From contig JABMCL010003092.1 in NCBI GenBank assembly GCA_018857735.1, positions 667,001-731,000 on the forward strand: a stretch of 64,000 nt of DNA, read 5' to 3'. The stretch's first letter is position 1. The number at the start of each line of letters is the position of its first letter. The DNA is from Alviniconcha marisindica (lineage: Eukaryota > Mollusca > Gastropoda > Provannidae). Positions 35,661 through 46,572 of the stretch are shown here, piece after piece. The notes under the pieces were generated by a model. It had not been told where the DNA came from. It saw only the letters and a list, made by a program, of their open reading frames with translations, and searched no databases. A program made the position numbers and the translations under genes.

Positions 35661-36709
35661 CAAGGGAGGTAAGGGATTTTTTTTACTCAGTTTTCAACTT
35701 TGTCTGTACTGCTATGACACACTGCTTTTGAAGTGGTGAATCACTTCAGTCCCTTGAGTGTACCGTCACGAAAATGAAATTTCGTCTACTGAACAAATGA
35801 TGCAGCACAATGACATTAAATAAGCATGGAATGACAGATAATCATCAACTCACCCTTCAGAGGAAAGAGAACAGGACCAGTGATGTGCACAAACTAGATG
35901 GACATGTTGTTTAAACTAAAGAAAAAGAACTTGGTCCATTATAGAGCATACTAGACACAGACTGCTAATATAGTGCCAGAATTGTTAACACAAATGTGCT
36001 TAGAACCACACAAAAAAAGAGCAGTGACTTGGATAATGATAGCAACAGGATAATGATTTACCATCCATTTGATACAGGACTTGCCTGATGATTCAGCACA
36101 TGGCTGACACATAAGAATTACTAAGACAGAAGATCTTTTAGACAGACTCACCACCCAAGGGAATGGAACCATGGCCACTGATGCAGCACGAGGACAGGAC
36201 AATGATTAAGAACTCCAATCTGGCCGCTGGACAATGCATGATGACCTGGCATAGTCTCAGCAGAACTAAAAGTTTAAAACAAATCCACATCATCACAGTT
36301 TTATTCTTTATCACATTTATTAAACAAGACTTTCAAGAGACCTCTAGTAAACTCATCTGTCAACACAAAAAATAACTCAGCAGTTTTACAGTATTTTTTA
36401 TTTTACAGTTGTCATTTAATTTGACATTGGTGCACTTCTGACACTTGACAGTTACAGCAAGCTGTACATTTTGTCAATTCTTCCTTGAGTGCCTGATCAC
36501 TGTTCACTGATCTTTAAAGTCTGAGAGTGTGAAATTATTGCTTGTGCTGAAAGTTTCTCAGAATTCTCATGCTGATCACAATAATGGCATTAAAAGTGTT
36601 CAATGACAATTTGTCTTGCCTTTGCCATACATTTCATTCCAAAGAAAGCTTCTGGAAGGATTCCTTGCATGCTGCAAAATTAGGTTTCAAGCTGTTGGCA
36701 TGTTGAAAT
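35661..36709. other. no gene seen
   Basis: Unassigned AT-rich sequence without a supported open frame. A diffuse internal similarity (GATGCAGCACAATGACATTA versus GATGCAGCACGAGGACAG) suggests old duplicated repeat sequence. Confidence 0.3.
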
Positions 36710-37765
36710 GGCACGCCATTGGTGCTCTCAGCCCTGACATGGCTGTCTGAACCTGTCACTGTGATCTTGATCTGTCACTGATGCAATGTTTGTGTGTGTG
36801 TGAGGGGGGGGGGGGGGTATGAGTGTGTGCATGTGCATGCATGCATGTGTGTGTGTGTGTGTGCATCTGTCAGTGCAACACAGAAACATGTTATTTAATA
36901 TGATTGCAATCTTAAATGTTTTCTTTTAGTTGAAGTAGTATGAGTATGCACGTTGTGTGTGGATGTGGGTAGGAAAGTGTGTTCAGTTATTTAATTTTAG
37001 TTTTACGGGTTTCTTTTAAAGCTTGTTATAATTTTATAGAAATTATTGATAATTACAATTACATGTTAATAGTTGTAACAGTAAGTGGTGGAGAAGAGTG
37101 TGCGTGCATGTGTTGGCAATACATATAATAATAATGAATACTTAGAGTGCCTAACCCGCACACGCCCTAATTGCTTACATGTTCTTTACAAGTACATACT
37201 GTCAAAATTCAACACATACAACATGAATGCACACACACACACACATGCACGCACACACACACACATGCACAACAGATGCAAATGTTCCATTTTGAGTTTT
37301 AGTGTGTATTGAATTTATTATTAGATATTCTCCAAGGTCTATTCTACTAGAGTCATAACTGTTCCATTTTAATCACAGCTGGCCTTTTGTGATGCTCCAA
37401 AATGCACATACTATGAAATTAAGTTTTTACATGACTGTGATTAGCTGTGACTTAGGGGTGGCTTGTTTTAGAGTGCATGGTTCATAAGTTGGATGTGCAG
37501 GTTTACTCACACCCACCTGCATGAACTGAAAATTTTATGCAATGTCATATGTGTGTGAGTAGTAGTAGTAGTAATAGTAGTTTACATTGCATGAGATTGT
37601 TACATTGTTGAATTTAACTTTATTTATAACTTTTACACATGGCTAACTGTAATGTTTTGTCTGTTTGTTAATGCACTGTATGATTGGAACATCACCAAGA
37701 TAAATTTTTGTGTACATTTAAATGTTACTGGCTAATAAATATCCTTGTATCCCTGTACCTGTGTC
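36710..37765 (+). mobile_element. LINE 3' end fragment, family J copy 2
   Basis: Starts in the same stop-codon region (ATTGGTGCTCTCA, ACATGGCTGTCTGA), continues with (GT)n, poly-G and the 3' UTR of 15445-16310, and ends near AATAAATATCCTTGTATCCC. Extra CA-rich sequence is inserted at about 37080-37260. Confidence 0.68.
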
Positions 37766-38369
37766 TGCAACAGCAAGACAATCTGAGTGACAATTTTAAC
37801 AGACTATTAAGTTGTGGCTGCATCACTGCTAGACGACTGGACCTGTTTCAGACTTACTCTGCAGCGGGTGCTCCAAAGTAGTGACCAATGGCCTGGCAGC
37901 AGGATCCTTACATCACTGTCATACCTGCAGAACAGATTTCAGCCAGCAACAGTCACTGCCAGCACCATCCCTGAACTGAGAAGAATAAGTTCTGGTACTG
38001 TCCAGAACCATTTGTGTAAGCAAGAACTACACGCAAGACAGCCTGCTGTTCATCCACACACAGTACTAAACCTGGTCATTTTAAAAATTATTCTGTGCTG
38101 ACGGAGACAACTATCCATGACATCATTTTTGACTTGTTTAAAACATTTTTAATTGTTCTTTTTCTGGTATTACCACAAAGTTTTCATTCTAACAAAAATT
38201 TTACCAGTGTCTTACTTTGTGTGTTGAGTTTACACCAAATACTTTTTCAATTGTTAATGTCAGTGTGTGTGTGTGTGTTCATGCATGCGTGCGTGTGTGC
38301 ATGCATGCAAATTTTCATGGAATTTGTTATCACAAGAATTAATTCTTTATAATATTTCTAAAGACTAGT

Positions 38370-38425
38370 AAGTAAGTTGGTGTTTTACGCCCAGTCAACT
38401 GGTATGGTTATATCAGGGCGATTTC
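38370..38425. repeat. dispersed repeat G copy (GTGTTTTACGCCCAGTC)
   Basis: AGTAAGTTGGTGTTTTACGC followed by CCAGTCAACTGGTATGG..ATCAGGGCGA; recurs at 42285-42390 and, degenerate, near 61975-62005. It looks like a SINE tail. Confidence 0.55.
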
Positions 38426-38887
38426 TAAAGACTAAGTAAACTTCTTTTTGTTCAACTTATAGTTACATGTATCTATACTTAATGCCTGCAGTTACGGATA
38501 ATATACTGCTTTATAAAAGAAAAGAAAAAATGTGTAACTCTCTTATAATGTATAAGACATGTCTTACTCTTACTCTTACTCTTACAGTAAAGGAACCAGC
38601 CTTCTGAAAACATGTTTTGTCCAGCAGGTGAGAGAAAAGATCAAACTAAATGATCAAAACCAAAGGTTTTGTTTTAATTTTGATTGTATATCATGTATTG
38701 TATACTTAATTCTCAATGTTCCCTGAGTGACAATTTGTTGGATGCACCATCAAGTGTCAGGGCTTGACTTCTGTAGGCCACAACCTCTTTGAAGGTTGGT
38801 ATGAGAAGTCTGTGCATAAGATGCCTAAGGAACAAAATTAAAGAGGCCTTGGGTAGCCTTCAGCCAGCTGTATGCAACACAGTTGAT

Positions 38888-38892
38888 TGCTT

Positions 38893-38977
<85 letters not shown>
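38888..38977. repeat. (TA)n(GA)n compound microsatellite
   Basis: TA units at about 38893-38913 pass directly into about 32 GA units. Confidence 0.97.
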
Positions 38978-38980
<3 letters not shown>

Positions 38981-39204
38981 CATTCTCTGCTCTCAAGCAC
39001 ACTCACTGCGCTCATGTTGCATGTGATTCTAAATGAGTGACTGTAGCCTTTCATAGCATTTTGGAATATTTATTGAAGTGGTGTGATACAGCTCTATTTG
39101 GCTTTTACATGGCTGATGCCAACTGAAACTGCTGCCATCTTGGTGCATGTTCTGTGTACACCATACAACCATGCACCAGTTTACAGTGTCAATTATCTGA
39201 AGCT

Positions 39205-39440
39205 ACATACATACAGGGTGTGTTGTTTAGCTGTAACCAGCCACCTGCTTTTTGGGCAAAATGACCTGGATCTTTTTCATATGCTACTGCAGTAACACAG
39301 GGGTGGAACAGATACCAAAATAAGAGTCAGCACAGAAAGCTGACTCTGAAGGAGAAAATTCTCCTACCATTCCGGTGGAGACTCAAACACACAACCTTTC
39401 AACCACAGTTGTGGCACTCTACCACCGGGGCTGCAATTAA
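39205..39440 (-). mobile_element. tRNA-derived SINE, family A copy 3
   Basis: On the minus strand: CCCCGGTGGTAGAGTGCC (A box) and GTGTTTGAGTCTCC (B box), then TGTGCTGACTCTTATTTTGG, the same body sequence as the copy at 15218. Confidence 0.68.
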
Positions 39441-39774
39441 TGCACAAATATGCATCCCTTATGCACTAGAACTGAAAAGGACACACTAAACGTAGGTCTA
39501 GAGGGTCCCACGGGACACACTAAAAAAATGCCAGGTTACGTCTTTTTCTCTCAGTCCAAAGGAATCCTGTTCCTGACTGACTGAAAATGTGGTCCTGTAC
39601 ACTGTTCCTACCACATCTTCTGTCTCAGAACCAACAGCTACCTGACACTGACTTTGTTAATGACAAGTACACAATCTCCCAAACTTCATGAGGTACAGAG
39701 GACTACAAAGGTTACTTTAACATCAGTGCTCAGACACTAACAGTAACACACACCTAACACCAAGACAAGAAACA

Positions 39775-40073
39775 AAGTAAGTAAAGATGGCGCTTAACAT
39801 CCACAGCAACCACAAGGCTTATTAGGGATGGGGGGAAGGGGGTATGGAGGTTGGGGAAGAGGGAGATTAGATAGCTACCCAACACTGTCACCACCAGAAT
39901 GACTCCTGCATTAAGATGGGCAGTGATGAGAGCCATTTTAATACTTCATTAATTGTGAGGGACAAAGTCACAACAGTGTCCACAGACCACAACTACTGAA
40001 AGCCAAAGCAGATTCAAGCCAAGGTCCCTCTGCTTACCAGCCGAACACCATGCCACTAGGCCAAACTGGCTCA
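39775..40073 (-). mobile_element. tRNA-derived SINE, family B copy 2
   Basis: Nearly full-length match to the copy at 11345-11657: the same GTGAGCCAGTTTGGCCTAGT head, body and AGTAAGTAAA tail. It lies head-to-tail with a third copy to its right. Confidence 0.75.
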
Positions 40074-40310
40074 CAGTAAGTAAACATGGTGCTTAACATC
40101 CACAGAAACCATAAGGCTTATTAGGGACAGGGAGAAGGGGGGAAAGGGGGTATGGAGGTGGGGGAAGAGTGAGATTATAAACCTATTGCTACACTGTCAC
40201 TGTCACCACCAGAATGATTCAATGTTTCAGTAGGAAGTGATGGACAAAGTCACAAGACTGTGTCCACAAATCACAACCTTTTTGAAGAGAAAGGAGAGCT
40301 GAAGCCATGG
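40074..40310 (-). mobile_element. tRNA-derived SINE, family B copy 3, head truncated
   Basis: Starts with the shared AGTAAGTAAACATGGTGCTT tail and body but diverges after AAGGAGAGCTGAAGCC, so the tRNA-like head is missing. It is in tandem with copy 2. Confidence 0.65.
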
Positions 40311-41793
40311 CTGACATGTCAGTCAGTGTTGTATATACCCTACACTGTGAGACATTTTGGTCTTTTACTTCTGAAAGCTATAAAAAAAATTAAAGTCATA
40401 CAAACGAAGCTCAGGATTAAATAGAGATCTGTGTACAGGCTGTCAGTGTGAAGGCTTCTAACATGTGAATAATTTCTTGTGAATTTTCAGCTGTCAAAAA
40501 AAAATCAGTGGAGTTGCTATAGCAAATTTTGTTCAAAATGGTACCATAGAAACAAAGGGAGCCAACTCAAGTTTTAAGTGATGTTAAGACAATACTCACC
40601 CTTAATTACAGAATCAGCCTTAGCTATTTGTGTTACTCTGCTCTCCATTTGTAATTTGCAAAGATGAAAGCTTTCTCTTTTAATTCTCTGTCTGGTTTTG
40701 ATCTGTTCCACAGATTGAGAGTGTTACCTCTAACTTGTTTCAGGCAAATATTTTGAAATGGTCTTGTGTTTGAAAGTGCCACATGTTTTGCTTACTTACT
40801 ATTACTAAAACTATGCTGCTTAAAAATCCTTTTGATACTGACAGATGGATGCTATAAAACACACCTACAGAGCTGGCAGGGCTGCCAACCACCACGAGAG
40901 TAATACTGACATGGAGAACTATGAGAATAGGCCTTTGAATAAACCTGTTACTGCTATAATGAGCCAGCATACCTGAAAGTGTGCAACTGAAAGTGACATC
41001 GTCTGATAGAACTGAACCCAGAACTGCCTTGTAAAAAGTACAAAGGGCATCATACACAAAGCAGAACACTTCTGCACAGCTGCTGTTTCACATTAGACTT
41101 GACCCTTTAAAACTGCCCAGGGACCCTCTAAAAGTGGTAGCACTGGAAGCCCCTTACAATACTCGCTAATGGGAGCCCTGACCACTGTGCTATCATCACT
41201 CCCCAAAGTCTGCTTTGTATAAAGGGTCCCACTAACCATCATGATCACTCAAAAGAAAATTAACAGAGCATCTTATATGAAATTTCATAGTTATTATTTT
41301 GATCTCTTCTGCCCGGTGGACAAAAAACATGTGGAGATATGGCTCCTTTAAAGATGTGACATGTGCAGGAGGAGAGGGGTGGGGAGGGGGGGGGGGGGCG
41401 CAGATTACCAGGGCTACACAGAAGTGCACCATGTCAGTGTAACACATTATGAATAATAATCAACATGACAAGGCAGAGGCAAATCAATTCCCTAATTTAA
41501 AAAAACAAAAACAATCAGCACCCCATTGCACACAGCCAGAATGGATTCTGGCCACAGCTTAATATGCACTGGCCAAGTTTTCTTTTCCCATCTCTGAAGT
41601 CTAGAACACAGTAACATTGCATATGCAAGTAGTCACATACATTTTGGGTTTAGTAATACTAATAGTATGTTTTCAATTTATCAAATGTTAAATTTTAATT
41701 AGTTACAAAGTTCTTACACGATAAACCTGCAGTGTATTTCAACATGGACACACACAACACAGGCATGCATGCACGCGCGCGCACACACACACA

Positions 41794-41833
<40 letters not shown>

Positions 41834-42236
41834 GTTCATACAGAAAAATCCTTTCAAAATTCACAAACTTTTTACAAACCTTTGCAATACGGTGCGGAAA
41901 AGCAAAACGCATGTACTCAACTCTTCCAATCATCACGTAAAGGGGTGCAACCCTTACTATAGCCAATGGCCTTGCATTCTATCAGTCAAAACTGATAGGA
42001 AGTGCGTTCTTTGTGATTTCGCACAGCATTTTTTTTTTTTTTTAAACTACTGTTCAGTCTTGGAAAATGCAGTTTCTGACTGATAAGCTGATAGTTTTTC
42101 CCTAGCACTCTGAAGACCACAAATTCACAAACTTCCACAGATTCCACTCAGTTTTCACAGACTTTCAAGGCCTTGAAAAGCGTGTCCCATTTTCCCCAAA
42201 CTTTCAAAGACCTTCAAAGACCGTGCGAACCCTGAG

Positions 42237-42237
<1 letters not shown>
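40311..42237. other. no gene seen; microsatellite-containing
   Basis: Includes a (CA)n tract at 41780-41830 and a G-rich run at about 41381-41398. A 39-base minus-strand segment near 40977-41015 (VLSDDVTFSCTLS) resembles an Ig strand B, but its borders and phase are not supported. Confidence 0.3.
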
Positions 42238-42277
<40 letters not shown>

Positions 42278-42284
42278 TAATAAT

Positions 42285-42390
42285 AGTAAGCAACTTGGTG
42301 TTTTATGTCCAGTCAACCATTATGGGCAATCAGGGCAATTGGTGTTTTATGCCCAGTCAACCATTATGGGCAATCAGGGCAATTTAATAA
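42285..42390. repeat. dispersed repeat G, tandem pair
   Basis: Two head-to-tail units of about 44 bp, TTGGTGTTTTATGCCCAGTC then AACCATTATGGGCAATCAGG. They match 38370-38425. Confidence 0.7.
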
Positions 42391-42539
42391 TACAGATCCA
42401 AGAAAAAGTGTTGAAGAAGAAGAAAAAAAGGCGGCAAATTACTAATTAACTGTTGAGCCACTTGAGGCACTGGAATACCTTAAGTTAAAATAGAGTACTT
42501 CTGAACTACTCACACACAAAACTGAAGAAGAAAGAGGGG

Positions 42540-42775
42540 AAAAGTCTATGCCTGCCATAAAGAACCTATCCAGAGCAACAGTCCCTCCTGGGGCTGAATC
42601 AGACTTTTTGTCCCCTAAAGCCAAACACTGAAACAGAGAGGAAAAGGGGTTTAAAAAAAATCTTGTCCTGGGAGTAGCTACTGGAAGCACCATTTTTATC
42701 ATTAATAATAACATTATTATGTTGGATGCCTAGGTCAGATGTGTTTCCGTATCAGTGACCACCAGCACCAAACTC
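42540..42775. repeat. dispersed repeat H, copy 2
   Basis: Second copy of the repeat at 4350-4560: CCTCCTGGGGCTGAATCAGA, TTATTATGTTGGATGCC and GTATCAGTGACCACCAGCAC in the same order. Confidence 0.55.
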
Positions 42776-43073
42776 AAAACCCAAGCAATGCCTTATTAGT
42801 ATTACAGCCTTCCTCCGACCACTGCCATTACTGCCACAGGTCTCTGAAATTTCTCACCAATTTACTGGCATTCAGATGGCAATATGTTTGTAACACACAA
42901 CTCAAATTATATTGGGCCATTCTTTTATAACTACCCACATTGCTTACACTACAGTTAGACAGGCACAAATAACACCAAAATTGTTTGAATCAAGACAAAC
43001 CTAATTATTTATCCAGGGCAGACACACCTCATGTTTACATTCATGCTTCAATGCTATGCTTCCACAGTCTTAC

Positions 43074-43199
43074 CCAAACCTTCCCCAGGGCACTGACAGC
43101 AATGATGTACAGATGCATGGAGATGGGAAGTGCCCCTCCAATGGTGTAACCAACTGTGGCAGAGTTTGGAGGAAGGGTGCCAGAAAGTGAGGCTTCGAG
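43074..43199 (-). CDS. candidate FN3 half-domain exon of another gene
   Basis: The minus strand between GTGTTAAGTGCAG and a GTAAGA donor reads 42 codons in phase 0 to 0: LEASLSGTLPPNSATVGYT and IGGALPISMHLYIIAVSALG. This fits the E-F-G strands of an FN3 domain (Y-T-I-G-G-x-L-P...Y-x-I-x-A-V-S-A-L-G). It is 14 kb upstream of the receptor's candidate signal peptide on the same strand, so in a gp130-type receptor it would be in the wrong order. It may belong to a second, possibly paralogous, gene or be an orphan exon. No partner exon was found, and the acceptor's pyrimidine tract is poor. Confidence 0.38.
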
Positions 43200-43882
43200 C
43201 TGCACTTAACACTACAGTCAAATTAAATGGATATTTTATTTAAGCCCAATACTATTAGTATAATATTAACAGTAGTGAAGAAAAGCCATCAAGTAAGTGG
43301 TAGATTCATCAGCTCTAAAATGTGAATGAAGCGAGCCATTATCAAGCAGAACTGAAAGAATGTGCTGTTTGTCAGTTTTGAGTAATTTGACATTTTGTTA
43401 AAAAGAAATTCTTTTGAAACTGTTGAATTTCAACCCATATTTTGAAGTATTTTGCAAAGAAAAGTAACTCTTCAACTAGCATCAGTAAGAAAACACTATC
43501 CTTGGTCTATCATACAGCCAAGCAGGCTTGCCCTCCGGCCACCCCTCACAAAGATGGGGAAAGAAGTGACCCCAAAGGTCATCAGGCTTCAACAGTTCAA
43601 GGCAATTCAACACAGGCAAGGAAATATAACTTATAAGCCTACATCATAAAATGGTAGTTACTGATGCTTGGATCCAACAAATGCATGCAACTTTTTGCCA
43701 AGAATGAATACTTTAGTCTTTATATTATCATTGATTTACAATTATAGATTTACTAAAACTGATCAGCTAAATCAAAACACACAAATGACTCAGAACAGGC
43801 ATTCAAATAAATATATATATATAAAACTAACAAAAAATTAAAAATGTTCAGATACAAAAATGCACTTAGACTCCGAGCAATA

Positions 43883-43897
43883 GTGTGTGTGTGTGTG

Positions 43898-43931
<34 letters not shown>
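43883..43931. repeat. (GT)n followed by 32-base poly-G
   Basis: GT units run into an uninterrupted 32-base G tract (43900-43931). Confidence 0.95.
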
Positions 43932-43933
<2 letters not shown>

Positions 43934-44124
43934 GCAAGGAATACACTATGATTATATATTTAGGTTCTTGTACAGCATCAAAACAACCTTTTAGTTTTAT
44001 AATTATATTACTGCATGTATGTCTTGTACATTGTAGCCTTCTCTGGCTGTTTCTACTATTTCCAAAGCAAGCCAAGCATAACTATCATTGTATCAAGTAT
44101 AAATGCCTTTTGCAGTAAAACAAA

Positions 44125-44250
44125 TTAAAATTTTGTACTAGTCTACTACTAGCCTATCACTGCACTTCTGAATACAAAACTCCACCAGCCAAAAGGAAAT
44201 ATTACTTCTGGGTATTCAGGAATCAATGCAGGGAGCACTGTATTTTTACA
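44125..44250. repeat. dispersed repeat F copy 1
   Basis: TTTTGTACTAGTCTACTACT and CTCCACCAGCCAAAAGGAAA with TATTACTTCTGGGTATTCAG match 45150-45240. Confidence 0.65.
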
Positions 44251-44300
44251 CTGCTTGTCTGGACAGCTATAGGGCATAATTGTGTGTTGTGAACTTAAAA

Positions 44301-44626
44301 TAATCCACACTTCAGCCAATCACCTATCTAACAAACTTTACAAAGTTGTAACTATAATTAGTATAAATAATCCACACTTCAGCCAATCACCTATTTAACA
44401 AACTTTACAAAGTTGTAACTATAATTAGTATAAATAATCCACACTTCAGCCAATCACCTATTTAACAAACTTTACAAAGTTGTAACTATAATTAGTATAA
44501 ATAATCCACACTTCAGCCAATCACCTATTTAACAAACTTTACAAAGTTGTAACTATAATTAGTATAAATAATCCACACTTCAGCCAATCACCTATTTAAC
44601 AAACTTTACAAAGTTGTAACTGTATC
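44301..44626. repeat. 67-bp tandem repeat, five near-identical units
   Basis: TAATCCACACTTCAGCCAAT recurs at 44301, 44368, 44435, 44502 and 44569, exactly 67 bases apart. Each unit holds one CCAAT and the palindrome ACTTTACAAAGT. The last four units are almost identical, which points to recent expansion. Confidence 0.95.
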
Positions 44627-45149
44627 TAGTAACTGTGATTCAAGATTCAACCAATCATTTGTCACCAAAATGCATCAACAACAAGTGAGATTAATACCTA
44701 ATCTTTTCCATTACATCTTATCAGTAAACCACCACAGATTAACAACCAACTAAAAAAAAAAAAGCACTGCAGAGTACACTCAGAATGCATTTTTTTTCAT
44801 TTTGCTCAGGTTGTGATCACAACAGCTGCTGACTTCTTATCATTGCTCAACATATGCAAGCTATCGCTGAATCACTATCAAGTATCTGTGACAGCTGTGT
44901 TGTATGTCAAGTTTTAGTCTAGATGCCAATCACATGCAGTCTCCAACTTAAAATATATAGTACAATAAAAAAAATAGTTTTATATATAGATAGATAGATA
45001 TTACTTATTAAGCCTTTTAAGGTTTAATTATTTTATCAGTATCAACACATAATTTTCAAATTCAATCAAACATTTTTTACTGTAATTACAAACTATGCAA
45101 TTTCTACAACTGTACAAGCAGGCCTGCAGAGGGTTTTTGTTGTTGTTGT

Positions 45150-45245
45150 TAATTTTGTACTAGCCTATTACTGGGCTCATCAATATCAATATGAAGCTCC
45201 ACCAGCCAAAAGGAACTATTACTTTTTGGTATTCAGGGATCGCAT
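45150..45245. repeat. dispersed repeat F copy 2
   Basis: Second copy: TTTTGTACTAGCCTATTACT, CTCCACCAGCCAAAAGGAAC, TATTACTTTTTGGTATTCAG. Confidence 0.65.
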
Positions 45246-45429
45246 TACAGGTACTATTATGTATATTTTGCACAGTTCTGAAATGCACAGATATATTTTT
45301 TAGATTGTGGTGTGTAATGCATATAAAAATTCAAATGTTTTCTTTTTCCTTGATTTTTTTTTTACATATGTGTTTACATTATATATATATATATTATAAT
45401 ATGCTGTACGCAATTTAAAAAAAAAAGAA

Positions 45430-45950
45430 GTCTTGAACTGCGTCAATATGGCGCAGCGAAGCATACAGTTATTGTTTGTTTTGTTCTTGTTTTGTTTCTC
45501 TCACCCACCCTGACCAAAACGTGTGTATCATCGTCCACTTCAAATGAAGAAACCATTGAAACTGCTGAGAAAACCATCAAAACCACCAGCTATATTATCG
45601 TATGAAGTCAAAATTGGCAACAAAAGTGGGTTTAATTACAGTCTGTAAACGGGAGTTGTCAGTAGGCTACAAGATCGATTGTTTTGCTGACATCGGCACT
45701 AAGGAACGTGAACGTCGTTAGTTGGATTTGGAAACTATATCTAGATCAAACGTCAGTGGTGCATACACAAACTGAAATAAAGAAATGTGATCAAACTCAC
45801 GGGCACATTGTAATATTAGGCCTAGGTAATGTTGACTGTACCGGCTGACTGTACCGGTTGGTACCAATTTAAAAAAAAAAATGTATTGCCGGTAGTCAGT
45901 ATCGCCCATACCGTTAGTCTCAACAGTCTAGTGGAGGCTCTGGTTTTACT
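45430..45950. repeat. dispersed repeat D copy 2
   Basis: Diverged second copy of 14395-15060. It keeps the TAGTCTCAACAGTCTAG end but only one arm of the hairpin. Confidence 0.62.
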
Positions 45951-46572
45951 TTTAGCCAAGTTAGAGGAATGACAAGTCAGATGACACTGTACTGCAGATG
46001 ACAACAGTTGCTCTGATTCCTTCTCTGATGATCAAAAGGTTTGATATATATATATATAGATATATAAGCAGTGCAGAAGGCAAAATTATGATTTGCCCAA
46101 CAGGCAGTACTAGTAGTACTTCTGTACAAGTGGCTTTTGGTCTTGGCTTGCCCAGAGGCTTCAGACGACAGGGAGAGTGCATTTCTGCAGCCCTGCACTA
46201 ACAAATTTCTCGCAATAATAGTTTCATTATGCTCACAGATCAGCAAATGCCACTTTTAAACTTAAATGAACCAACCTTCTCAAATCTCAAGGGTGTTTGG
46301 TCCATCAGGTTGAACATGTATGGATTACATTAATTACAGATTAATTATAGTTATAGTATACTGTTTACAGCATTAAAAGCACAGGAAGAGTAACAAACTA
46401 AGAAATGTTGTACCTGTAGTTGCTAACAAGTAACAAAAAGCTAACATTATCAGTGACACAAGAACGCTGTTCTCATTACAGCTGTGCCAACCAGTTCAGT
46501 GAATTCTTTCTTTACTACTACAGTACTAGCAATAGTGATAATATCTATCTACATAATATATATATATATATA

